64,000 nt of DNA, taken from positions 434,001 through 498,000 of the forward strand of contig JAVLRN010000013.1 of the NCBI GenBank assembly GCA_032821775.1. The letters run 5' to 3'. Below, piece after piece: positions 1-10,260 of this stretch. Each line of letters opens with the position of its first letter. Within the stretch, counting starts at the first letter, position 1. Source of the DNA: Sanguinoderma infundibulare (taxonomy: Eukaryota > Basidiomycota > Agaricomycetes > Polyporales > Polyporaceae). Both the position numbers and the translations under genes were made by a program. The notes beneath the pieces were generated by a model. It was not told where the DNA came from. It worked only from the letters and a program-made list of their open reading frames with translations, and made no database searches.

Positions 1-1453
1 CGGACGCATACGTCTCGTCGACCCCTCACCCGAGGCTGAGCGGAGCATGACTGACCTGGCTGTGTCTTCGACTATCGCAAAGCCAAACGGAGCTCCGGCC
101 ATTTATTTATCACCGCATATAGTTACTGGGAGTGGGGGGATGCTGTAGGGTGCTGTGAGTGCCACAGGCGAGGGCAACCGCTAGCAGTGAGTTTTGCTCT
201 CCCGTTCCGCTAGCTCTATCAAACCTCAGAACCCAAGGCATTGTTCCCAGCGTTGCCACCTTTCTTTAACTACTCCTGCGATGCCCGAGTCAATAGATCC
301 CGTGCGGTCCCTTTCTGAACCTCGCGCAATGGTCGTCAAGTCCACCGTGGACGCTACACGGAATTCTAAAACCACCGTCAGTAGACGAGGCCCGCGAGGA
401 GAAGTGGAAGAAGTGGTGCGATGCGTGCAAGTGGATCGGCCATGACGACCCCAGATACAAGCAAAGGCTCTGGCAGCGTGCTGTGCATAGATCTGATGGT
501 GAGTCCCTCACATGCGTACGTCTCTTTGAATTTGGCCGCTTATGTTGTGTCGTAGCGATCACCTACTATCGTCTCAGAGACTACGAAATCGACACGATTC
601 CATATATCGCCTTCGAGAACCGTCATAACCGGAGATCCTTCTGTACGCTTGAGGACGCTCGATGAGACGATGAAGAAGAACAAGTCCCGCAAACCCCTTA
701 AAATACTGAAGATTGTGCCGCGTCGTCCCCCCTTTCCAGTCATAGATCGCTACTACGACGACGATGACTATTGAATGCACTAATCGTACCGGCTGAGGGA
801 TACGAACTCGGTGTGAGAGATTGGAGGATTGTGCCCGACCAGTAGGATTGCGTATGCACGGTGAGTCTTGGTACTTCTGTGCTGTAGCGTGTTGCTGACA
901 CGATATAGAGGAAACGAGCTTGTAGTGATGTTCCAACGTCATTTGACGGTGTTTTTGAACAACATCATTACTTCAACATCTGTTCAGCCAGGTGCAGGAA
1001 ATGTTCCGCAAGTTCGCCCCATTTAGAAGCCCCCTCCCTCTTGCTCACCTCTTTCACCCAGATACCAGTTGTGACTTCGAGGCGATTCTATTGCCCTCTC
1101 CAGTACATCGAACACCATCGCGTTGTTCAAGGTCACTGGCTCCTGCTAGGCTAACCGTACCGCTTCAGGCTTCAGCACGCCCACCCAATGAGAACGGAAC
1201 ACGATTCAGTGGAATCCTGCCCAGATATGACCCACGTTCAAGCACCCGACGGTAGATTCCAATTGGAGAACACAGTACGACAACAGATAACACAAAACTC
1301 GCTATGCAGACGACCCAAACTCTCTCGTCGACGACGGGACTGGACAAGAACGACAGAGGTCAACCAATGTCGCAGACGCCTAAGAACGCGATGACGTTAC
1401 CTTCGAATGGTTTCCAGAAGGCCTCGTCGAAGTTTCCCGTGGGCGCGCATGCT
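1..1453. other. No complete gene; one possible exon
   Basis: No full gene model could be built here. A plausible exon on the plus strand ends at 498 just before a GTGAGT donor (499); its frame reads EEKWKKWCDACKWIGHDD and continues to a basic segment. The upstream and downstream exons could not be joined. A related EKWKKWC-x-AC segment occurs at about 60,690-60,725, inside repeat block C. The rest is short overlapping open frames without support. Confidence 0.3.
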
Positions 1454-1764
1454 TCACGGAGTCGGCGCAAGGAGGGCGACCGTCGCGCAGGCAGCGGAGC
1501 AGGTGCCCAGAGCGCTGTTGCACGTGAGGATGGCCGCGGGCACTCCGACGCCGGCGGTGACCGTGCCGAAGGTGAATCCAGCAGCTGCGTAGCAGGCGAC
1601 CACAACAGTGTTGCACCCTACGTGGACAGTGAGCATGGCTCGATATATAGTAATATCTACGGACCTGTCTGACAGATCCCGTATGCCACAGGACCTGCGT
1701 TGGCCATGGGCGATATGGCGAGGCCGGCGATGGCGATGGTGAGGGGAGAGAGCTTGAAGTACAT
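1454..1764 (-). CDS. Small secreted Cys-rich protein (zygote-specific-protein-like family)
   Basis: Two exons, 1665-1764 and 1454-1617, joined across a 47-nt intron (donor GTCCGT, acceptor GTAG), give an 87-residue protein. Residues 1 to about 23 form a signal peptide (hydrophobic stretch after MYFKL, ending AMANA-like before GPVAYG). The mature part starts GPVAYGICQTGCN, then has a Gly/Ala-rich core and a second Cys cluster (ALGTCSAAC), ending in APTP. This layout is a common small fungal family, sometimes annotated as similar to Chlamydomonas zygote-specific protein; its function is not known to me. The intron splits a Gly codon between the first Cys pair. A TATA box lies about 65 nt upstream of the start. 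Longer open frames on this strand read through the intron and were not used. Confidence 0.8.
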
Positions 1765-1826
1765 GATGATGGTGGATGTGGCACGACACTGGGGCGTTGA
1801 GACGGCTCTGGGGGAACGGAGCCCGA

Positions 1827-1833
1827 CTTATAG
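1827..1833 (-). promoter_or_regulatory. TATA box of the small Cys-rich protein gene
   Basis: On the minus strand the sequence reads CTATAAG, 63-69 nt upstream of the start codon at 1764, a normal distance for a fungal core promoter. Confidence 0.5.
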
Positions 1834-2639
1834 CGTGAGGGCGACGGCAGAACCTAATCATGATGCCGGAGTTTGTGCCTTGACCGTCTCATAGAAGTAA
1901 CTTGAAAGCCCGGAAGGAAGAACAAGAGTTGCCATTCTGAAAAGGAGGATCTGCGAGGCCGCACTCGAAACGCGAGCAGTCGGGTGCGGACAATATCCAG
2001 TACTGCGACGAAGGTCGTCTCCCTGCGACGCACGTGTAGAGAGGTGCAAGTTTACTATGGCCGAAGAGGTACGGCTCGGTCGAGTTGAGGTGAGAGTGCA
2101 CGCCGCCGCCGCTGTAGCGCGGTGCTAGCTGCAGCACACCCTATCGTGCGTTTCGCTGCGATGGTCCGCTCGAACTGTCAATCGAGAGCATACACCGATC
2201 AGTTCGAAGGTGCCGCCGCTTGGTGCGTGACCTGACCTCGCTCGAAGGCTGGCAAGAACTTTACGAGAGAGGTGAAAGGGGGGACACGTCCTGGGAAGGC
2301 AAACCGCAGCTGGACTCCTCGCGCGATTTCTTGCCGCCAAAACCTACACGAGACATCGACATACGGTTACCGGCTCGCAGGTGTTGGACAGGTTCTGTGA
2401 GGCCGCACTGGAAGATCGTTTGTCATTATCCTCTAAGAAACACATTCGAGTACTGCGATGGGTATTCCATATTAGATTCGTTGAAAGGCTGCAACTGTCT
2501 AGGTCCTCCGATGTGGCCACTGAAATTAAGGGAGTGCCTACGTGCACAGAAGAGCGTGGACATCGCGTGCCAGTCATGGCGCCTCGGAACCTTACCGCAG
2601 CACAGACAAAGCCAGCTCTCGGAACCAACCTTGCCGCAG

Positions 2640-3270
2640 CCGATGCTGACGCCGAGTCCAAGGTTCATCACATGCGAGAGCGGCGGCCTCGCCTTCTCCT
2701 CGCAGTTCCCCTACACCAAGGTTCTCTGTCATCATCGAATCCGCGATGATCATTACAGCGCGGCGCTCGTCGTCGAGATCACGCTGTACTTCATCGGCAG
2801 CAACGCGTTCTACATCGTCTACGAGCCCATCGCGCAGCTGACGGTAAGCTTTTGCGCCAATCACCTCCTTTCGATTCGGCGAGCTGATCGTGCTCGACTT
2901 GCCAGGGCATCATACGCACAATGATCATCGTCATGTCCGTGCTCGGGCTGACGTCCGTCGACTTCGAGTCCGTTGCGGCGACGCGAAGCGAACACCAGAT
3001 CACCCAGATCGTCTACGAGCCCATCGTCCAGCTGACGGGAAGCTTTCGGCGAGCTGATCGTGCTCGAGGCGCGAGCGCGAGACCGTACAGATGTCGACGA
3101 TGCGCTTTCAAGGGAAGACGGCGGGGGTCATGTCGCTGCCTGGTCTTGCTTCGGACAACACCGCGTCCGCGTCGTTCTATCCTACTACCGAGGATTCGGT
3201 CTTGGAGCTCGGGAAGGAGAGAGAGGTGAAGCTCCCGGCGGGCATCGTCGAGGAGGGCCCTCGAGCATGA
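2640..3270 (+). pseudogene. 3' remnant of an integral membrane protein gene
   Basis: One exon up to 2844 encodes a hydrophobic segment (ALVVEITLYFIGSNAFYIVY) ending QLT. It is followed by a clean 62-nt GTAAGC...CCAG intron (2845-2906), then an in-phase exon with another membrane segment (GIIRTMIIVMSVLGLTSVDF). A further tail ending EEGPRA and TGA at 3270 is open in another frame and looks like the cytoplasmic tail of a DUF6533/DUF6534-type protein. The exon-intron junction is partly duplicated (see the repeat at 2813-3066), so the join between the last two parts is out of frame. No 5' half was found. I read it as a truncated, damaged gene. Family assignment rests only on hydrophobic pattern and tail style. 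Confidence 0.4.
2813..3066 (+). repeat. Tandem duplication across an exon-intron junction
   Basis: The segment coding IVYEP-I-x-QLT plus the start of the intron (about 2813-2905) recurs at about 3008-3066. In the second copy the donor GGTAAGC has become GGGAAGC, about 25 nt of intron are missing, and the rest of the intron copy (GGCGAGCTGATCGTGCTCGA) is read as coding sequence. Confidence 0.7.
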
Positions 3271-3692
3271 TGTCTGCTTGCGTTGAGAGGTATGTTTTTT
3301 ATGTTAAGAGGTATAAATTATGAACTCTGTTGTATACCATATCGCGCGATCACGACTGGAGGTTGGATGCAGCCGCTCGTGATGATTGATCACCTTAGGT
3401 TCCATGGCCGTTCGATGGCGTAGAGGGTCCGCAGTGCGACTGGAGAAGCCAAAACGGTCTGCAAACACTGTAGGATGCATACTCATTGCAATGCTGGGAT
3501 GAGTAAACAACGAGTGAGCGGCTAGCAGGAGAGCAATGTCGACAAGCATCAAGATAACACAGTGTTCCAAGATATCAACAACAACAGAGCGTAGAAAACA
3601 CGTATGTAGGATAGTGCGAGAGTGGGATGAAAGCAATGTGAAAAGTTGAGCGATGGCGCGTAGCTGAATCGAGGCGCGGCAACGTTGAAGCT
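3271..3692. other. Gene-free spacer
   Basis: No supported gene. This is the downstream flank of the minus-strand glycosidase (stop at 3693) and of the plus-strand membrane-protein remnant. The long minus-strand open frame here only reads beyond the glycosidase through other frames. Confidence 0.5.
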
Positions 3693-5206
3693 CTACTTCT
3701 CGGAGGCCACGAAATCGCGCCAAGCGGCGTGCAGGAGCAGGGCGAACGCCTGGCCCTCGGGGCTGTAGTTCCCAGGACGGGAGGGAGCATTGAACACCAT
3801 CGGGTCCACGGTGTTGAGGAGCCAGCCGTCGGCGGTCACGCTGTCCTTGACGAACTTGAGCGCGCGGTAGGCATTCGGCAGGTGCGTTTGGTTCTTGGTG
3901 ATCTTGGCGAGACGGAAGGAGACGGCGGCGAGGAGCGCAGTCGAAGAGGTGTCGGCGAACGAGGTGCGCTGGTCGATATAGTTGTAGAGCGCACCGCTCG
4001 AGTCCTGGAGATGTCAGGCCAGGGCTAGGATCGTCGAAAGCTGTTTCATGAAAGGATCGTACCTGGAAAGCCCACGCGCGCGTCAAGATCTCATCGATCC
4101 ATTTCGTGAGGTCTGCCTGCTCAGTCTGGAGCACGTCGGACTGGCTGGAGCGCGCGATCGTCTCGAGCACACGGAGCATACCAGCCGCAGCCCAAGCGTT
4201 GCCTGTGAGTAGGGGGAGTCAGCCCCGCGTGCGGCATGGGGAGATGGTGGCATATACGTACCGGTGGCCCAGTGGTTATTGTCCTGGAAGGAACCGAGCA
4301 CGATGTGTTTCCACAGACCGCTTTCATCGCTTAGGTACTGGCGGTAGAGCCTGCATTGGTTGTATGCCTCAGAGAGCAGCGCGGCGCCGGAGTCGCCTCC
4401 TTGGATGGCACCATAGTACGCGATGAACGGCGGCGCCATGTACACGAAGTCGGCCCTGAGATGCATGAGTGTCTGCGGATGTATACAAATATGTTGGATA
4501 GACATACCAGAGCTGGACCTCGCTGGCACGGTGGGAGATTGCGCCGTCGGTGGTGCGGGGTGCGACCGTGAGGAGATAGTCTAGCTGGTTCTTGACGGCG
4601 ATGGCGAACGTGTCATAGCCGGGGTCGGTGCGAGTCCAGTTCGCGATGAGTACAGCGACGCCGATGCCTGGCAAGCACGCAAAATGGTGAGAAAAACATG
4701 GCATGTCTCAGGAAGAAGAAGCGGATAGGTTGGCTTTACTCACTAGCGGGATCGCCGACGGCACCGTCCGCGTCTATGAGAGGGTGGGGCGTGGTACGGT
4801 CATTGATCTTATTGACAATGCTGGACGTAGGAAGACCATGAGGACAAGATATGCGAACACTGCGAAATGTCTTACCTTGCGACCCATTCGATCACGTCAG
4901 CCGCGGCGCAGGTGGTGGGGGGATGGGCGAGAGGAGGGATCGTCCCGCCAAAGACCGACAACTCGGGGCACTGGAGCTCGGTCAAGGCCTCCAACGCGGT
5001 GCCAATCTCCCAGCTGCGCGAGATACATCATATGTTAGATGCATGCAATGGTTATGGACTTTTGGAACGCACCTGCGTGTGGAACTCGCCTGCATGTTCG
5101 CCTTGATCTTTGCGAGAGCACCATCGCTGAAGCCTTCGGTCGCGACTGTGGCGGCGAGGACGGTCGAGCACACAGAGAGAAGGAAAAGCAGGCTGCCGAA
5201 GGCCAT
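3693..5206 (-). CDS. Secreted six-hairpin glycosidase (GH88/GH105-like)
   Basis: Seven exons: 5073-5206, 4876-5013, 4744-4820, 4508-4667, 4262-4455, 4063-4202 and 3693-4004. All junctions keep frame, giving 384 residues. Residues 1 to about 18 are a signal peptide (MAFGSLLFLLSVCSTVLA), so it is probably secreted. The body has the features of fungal six-hairpin (alpha/alpha)6 proteins: a DGAVGDPAS loop, SHRASEVQLWADFVYM, and NNHWATGNAWAAAGMLRVL. In GH88/GH105 enzymes this fold removes terminal unsaturated uronic acids from cleaved pectin or related polymers; the exact substrate here is an inference, and some fungal relatives are uncharacterised. The start is the first ATG after a TATA box 78 nt upstream. 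No truncation was seen; the C-terminus ends WRDFVASEK. Confidence 0.85.
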
Positions 5207-5283
5207 GTCTGACACTAGGTAAATGTCGGACGACCGGGGGATGGATGACCCAGGAGAGGTGACGAATCCCAGATGCCGCTGCA

Positions 5284-5291
5284 TTTTTATA
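5284..5291 (-). promoter_or_regulatory. TATA box of the glycosidase gene
   Basis: Minus-strand TATAAAAA, 78 nt upstream of the start codon at 5206. Confidence 0.6.
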
Positions 5292-6369
5292 TCATCCGCT
5301 GAGGCTGCTGGGCTGACGCTCTAGCCAAAAACTAGATGTTAGCCTCAGATCATAACGCATGTTGCAAGCAATGGGTCTCATTCGATTGGGACATACGCGA
5401 GGGTGTAGTTGCGGAGCTCCACATAAGAATTTCTCCTGGATTGATAAGGTCAACGTATGGAAGCCTTGTGGCGGGTAGAGGCTCCTACCTGACGACAGAC
5501 TCTTTGAGATGTTTCAACTCCGACAGCGCTTTCCGACTCGGCATTGTCGCGGTATCGTTTGTATGCCCTCCATGAATCGTTCTGACGACCGATTTGCTAT
5601 GAGCAGTATATTTCTGCTGACAGAAACCTACTACTCGTAGTAGACCTGCCGAGTGCGGGAAGAGATGTAGATATCGCACCTTACCAAGAGTACCAGACAC
5701 GCTGCAGCCTTCAGTGTACTTGAGTGTAGAGATTGGTGTCCAATTTATATCTACTCACCTCTCTGTGTGTCATAGGCTCTTGATATGACCGTAAATTCAA
5801 TCTCCCTGCTCCTGTCCCGGTGTCCCTGGATTTACAGGTGTCGATTCCGGCCAGTAGAACGTGATACGTGTTCAGTGATCACTCTGACGATGAACGTGCT
5901 ATGGCAAAACACACATATGAGGAATAGTGCACCCATAGCATATAGTACCCAACGGGTGACAGTGCAAGAACGAGACATATCAAGCGTACCCACTGTTCCA
6001 CTGTTATGCTCATTATGCTGGTTGCAGGTGAGCCGTGCAGCTCACCGCCCTGAGCGGTCGATCGTCGTCAGTCCGCCGTTCAAGCAATTGCTGGTCGCCG
6101 TCTCGTGTGGGAGCTTTCGTCGCCTGCGATTAACGGGTAGGCTAGACGCCCGTCCTGGCGTGGCCACCAATCGATCAATTTTCCAAAGCGCACACCTACC
6201 CACACACATCCTCATGTAGCTTCTCCCTCTTGATCTTGTTCACGATGACTAGACGACTACCGCCATATCTTCGACCTTGCGTGTCTTTACACTCAAATAT
6301 GTTCAGTCGGACAGACAAGATCGACTCGGAGACCGATATACTATGCCAGGCAGGTGTATTGTTCGGGTG
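5292..6369. other. Gene-free spacer
   Basis: Only short unsupported open frames are seen on both strands. No tRNA, domain or splice-consistent gene was found between the glycosidase promoter and repeat block A. Confidence 0.5.
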
Positions 6370-6399
6370 ACACTTCCCTCCCCTCGCAAGCGATAGGCG

Positions 6400-6447
6400 T
6401 GCTATGGGTTGTGTATACATCTCGAGATGCATACCTGGCTCATAGCA
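6400..6447. repeat. Imperfect palindrome at the block A edge
   Basis: TGCTATGGG at the left and CATAGCA at the right, with further pairing around a CTCGAG centre, form an imperfect hairpin of about 48 nt. The same type of palindrome sits at 57,525-57,572 in block B. Confidence 0.5.
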
Positions 6448-6768
6448 AATCAGTCGTCTAAGTAAGTTGTGGAGGGCTCAAACAAGTGTGTACTCCGGGG
6501 AGATCGCCATTTGGATAATGCAGAACGAATGATTCATCACATATGGACAGACTGCTACAGATTTAGAGGTAAGTAGTTACCACATCTATGAAACTGAAAA
6601 TGCGGAAGCTCCTTAATCACCACACAGCACGTGGAATCCGCGCAGTGCAGGCTTTTGGGAAAGGCCCTCAGCGGCCTGAGAACGTGGTGTGGACTCTGGA
6701 TTGGTTGTCACAAGCGACGACCTCTTTCCAGACAATATGGGTTGTGTAAACATCTGTAGCTGCTCGCC

Positions 6769-8425
6769 TCACTCAAGCGGTGAACAGCCGGCAGCTGGGA
6801 AGGTGGACGACGACGCAGCGAGGTACGCCCCAGCCCACTGTGCCATGATGGAGCTCATGCCAGCAGGCTCCGCAGGCATGTGTGCGTCACGGGGGAGCCA
6901 CAGAGACTCCCAGTCGTCGAAGAAGCCTTCGAAAATGGGAGCGGAATCTGTCTCGCTCGTCGCAAGACTGACAGGTCCGTATGTGTTGACGTTGGCATCG
7001 ACAACAAGTCCATCTTGGAAGACGGATTCGCCCCCCGGGACAGGACCGCCGACCGGATTGGGCACGATGGGGGGCAGCGTCTCTAAGCGGCCTTCCGATA
7101 CAGCTGTCGATGGACTCGCGATCCTGTGACGTTCAAGGTCCTGCGCGGCGTCTGTATCGGCGACAGCGTCGGCAGGCATCGCGGACGCACACGCAACGTA
7201 GTGGTCGACTAGAGGGTACACGAACTCGCCCGATGGCCATGCGGATGGAAGGGGTGGAGGTCCCTGGTGCTGGTGGAAGGCGACGAGTGACGTGGAGGGG
7301 AGGTGCGCAGAAGCGTCAGAACCTCCGTGTGCGTGCTGAGGCGAAGCCCTCGTCAGCCCATCGTGTTCGACGTCGAACGCCTGCAGTAGTATATGTCCAT
7401 CCCCGGTTGCGGCGAGTAGACTAAGCGCAGGCCGCATGGGGCGAGGACATGGCAGAGTGGTGAGTTCCAGCCTCGACGCATGGGTCGTGATGTTCCGGTT
7501 GGGCGGCGAGTACGGTGTCTCCTTCTCGCGCAGCAGACGACTTCGCATCGGCGGCGTCGTCGCTCTATGTGCGGGCTGCCCTGGGATGGAGGGATGCGTT
7601 GAGCTCGACTGGTGGTCCTGGAACGTCTCGGCCGAGGTTGACTTGCGCGGGCGGACCCCCGGGCCGAAGAAACCCCCCTGGAAGCATTCGTCGGTGGCAT
7701 CGTCTGGTTTGGGGACATTGAGGGCGATGGGAGGCAAGGGGAGGGCACCGGGGATGAGCGCATCATGGCCACGCACGGGACATCCGCCGGCCTCTTGACA
7801 GTGCTTCTTGCACGCACGGGAGCGGCAAAAGCGGCTGACCTTCCGACTATTGCAAGTTGGATGGGAGCAGACAAACGGTGCGGACGGTGCCGGTGCAACC
7901 AGACGCGTATTGGTACGTCTCTTGCTCTATGTTGAAGCACTAGTGAGTAACTCACCACGGCGCAAGTCCGACGGCAGGTGACTTAGGCTTACCGGAACGT
8001 CGGGGATCGTGGACGACGGCTGCTTGCGTTTTTTGCTCTATGTCGAAGCAGCAGTGAGTAACACATTGTGGCGCAAGTCCGATGCCAGGTCTTGGCTTAC
8101 AGTTGTCTCGGACCCCTCTTCGGACAGAGATGAGCGTTGTGCTTTGGCCGCTCTCTGTGCCACGCGTTGTCCATTGGCGGTGTCATGTTGCTCCGTCCTT
8201 TCCTTCGCTTTGCCCCACATGCCTTGCGTACCCCACTGTATGTAATGCACCCTCGCCTTCATCCAGAGTAAGTGTGTGAATACCTCTTTTGAAGTGATAT
8301 GGGCTTACCGCTCCTTCAGGAACACTTTCTCGTATTCTCGCTGGCAGCGAGTGCGGTTGGATGTGGTGGCCAAACAAGGGCACGATGGCGAACTGCCCTT
8401 GACCCTGAGCTGGTGTCGCGGCCAT
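6769..8425 (-). CDS. Putative zinc-binding protein, unknown family, copy A
   Basis: Four exons: 8309-8425, 8101-8256, 7993-8037 and 6769-7926, all in phase, giving 491 residues. Exon 1 starts MAATPAQGQGQF. Exons 2-4 contain basic stretches (SKKRKQPS and SKRRTNTR) that look like nuclear-localisation signals. Residues 126-160 hold an ordered Cys/His cluster, C-x4-C-x8-C-x4-C-x2-H-C-x5-C-x4-H, which should bind zinc. The remaining 330 residues are Pro/Ser-rich and probably disordered, with a conserved SxLLREKETPYSPPNRN segment and a W-rich acidic end. This suggests a DNA- or protein-binding regulator, but I do not recognise the family. It is divergent from the hydrolase gene at 10,261, as in block B. 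Introns 2 and 3 resemble each other. Intact, no stops. Confidence 0.8.
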
Positions 8426-8559
8426 TGCACAAGTGATGTTTGGGACTGTGAAGAGAGTATGGGGATATGGGCAGGGATGGAGATGGAGGGAGCAGAAGCG
8501 GGGATGCCTGTACTGGTCAGTGGTGGTTGGAGTTGTTGCGCCGTCCGGGGCGACAAATA

Positions 8560-8565
8560 CTTATA
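8560..8565 (-). promoter_or_regulatory. TATA box of zinc-protein copy A
   Basis: Minus-strand GCATATAAGTATT, 135 nt upstream of the start at 8425. The same box lies at the same distance in copies B and C, so it was duplicated with the gene. Confidence 0.6.
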
Positions 8566-9170
8566 TGCTGCGCTCAGAGCTGAGTTAGAAATCGGGATGG
8601 CCTCGGACTCCGGGACCAAGTCCATGGAACGCGGTCCAATGACAAACGCGTACATCAAGGACCACGCATATGCCAGTCGGTCACTTCGCCGCTGGATGTG
8701 CGTATTTCCAAAGGTGCATCGACCCAGATATCCCGGCGCAATCGTGAACTGAACGTGAACACTCTGTATGCATTCTAGGATCGTAGCCCAGATCATCGCG
8801 GGTGGATGTCATAAGTGAGTACAAGCACCTGGCTCGCCGTACGCGTCTGCGCACTCATTCCAAAGGGACCTTGCTTCAACAGCGCAATCCTCAATCATCG
8901 TTTCAGGCGTCAATCACGCTTTCAGATGTCTTAGTCTGGCTCGGGAGTCCCTAGATGCCGACACGGCGGGGAGCCATCGTAGTGCAAGCCCTGGGCGCAA
9001 CGGACAACCTCTACAACGCGAACCAATGGCACGGCATCGATCACGGTGCGAAGGATCAGTAGATCTCCTCCTCCTTCTCCGTTGTCTATGCGTGAGAGTC
9101 TGCCGTAAGTGCTTGCTTTGTCCCAATATGCGAACGCTGATTGCGAGGTGGTTCGGGCGATGCGCGACGG

Positions 9171-9365
9171 ATGCAACCAGAGGTTGAGAGTCACGTAGCG
9201 GGAGAAGTCATCTCAAAAGCCAATTACTGCATTGTCTCCGAAGCTGGTTGTCTTCATATGTACGAAGAGCAATATCGCGAGGAGCTTCACAACCCTAGGA
9301 CAATGGTCATCGGAGACACAATTTTCCCGTCAAGCGCGCGGGTGGACCACAACAACTCCTGCTAA
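9171..9365 (+). CDS. Short ORF kept in the repeat spacer, copy A
   Basis: A 64-residue frame from ATG 9171 (MQPEVESHVAGEV...) to a stop after VDHNNSC. The same frame is open at the same position in blocks B and C with about 8-10 residue changes each. It may be the last exon of a spliced gene: a possible exon MHSRIVAQIIAGGCHK with a GTGAGT donor lies at 8767-8815, but I could not join them. No domain is recognised. It could also be an accident of recent duplication. Confidence 0.3.
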   Translation: MQPEVESHVAGEVISKANYCIVSEAGCLHMYEEQYREELHNPRTMVIGDTIFPSSARVDHNNSC

Positions 9366-10260
9366 AAAAGGGCAGGTCTCTCGGGCCACCAGGTTGCGAC
9401 GGTGACTCTCTTCAAGTATGTCACTTTTTATCCCACAAGAATTGACTCATGCCATCAGCTTCAGAAGTATCGGGAATCCTGCCATTTCGCTGGACTCGGA
9501 GAGCGGGGACCCAACTTCGTATTTGCTAAAAATCTCGATCATAGTACAGCTAGACCTCGTACAATTTTGAGCTAATATTTAAATACGCGGGATAGTCAGC
9601 ATCTCATCGCCCCCGCTCTGCCAATTTTGAGTCACTAAATAATCCTAGGAGCCGCAAAATGGAAGTCAGCACAGAGCGCTTGGTGCCAGCAGAAGTAGGC
9701 AGAGGCGCGTCTGGTCCCTAACGCCACCTCGAAGGCAGACGGCAGACAATGTATTTGTTCAAGAGACTGGAGATGGCCCACGGGGAAACGTGACCCGTGC
9801 GATCCGCACTTCTGAAGGATAGCTCATCCAGTGAGGACATCCGATGCCAGTGGGTAGGTAACCACGGGTAAGTGACCGTTCTCCTACCGCGAACCAGATT
9901 CGCAGCCAGATAAGTCGCGATCACGGTCCTAACACTGGATTATATAGCTAGTGCTATGGGTTTTCTTAGCACTCTTGACCAGACACGGGTTGCCTATTAA
10001 CTGGGTTGATCCCAAGGTCAAAGCGGCATATACATACCTTGTACAAGCACCTAGCCCTGGTACCAATTGTATCATCAATCAATCATCAATAGCTACACAC
10101 GAAGAAGCCAGCGTGGGACACGTACATGCGCAGCCGTACATATGACACGCGCGGTGCGTCCCTGAATTGCATAGGCTTGTTATCTTGTGGCATTCCTACT
10201 CGCACATACGAAGCACACCTATAGGCTATAGCCATAGACGGCCCGCAAGCGAAGCCCAGC

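Noticed and set aside
3693..5206. GH76 alpha-mannanase assignment
   Set aside because: The conserved blocks (DGAVGDPAS, SHRASEVQLW, NNHWATGN) fit the six-hairpin GH88/GH105-like group, and the paired Asp of GH76 was not seen.
6880..7800. Plus-strand open frames over the zinc-protein copy A exon
   Set aside because: They are GC-rich shadow frames; they are not maintained in copies B and C.
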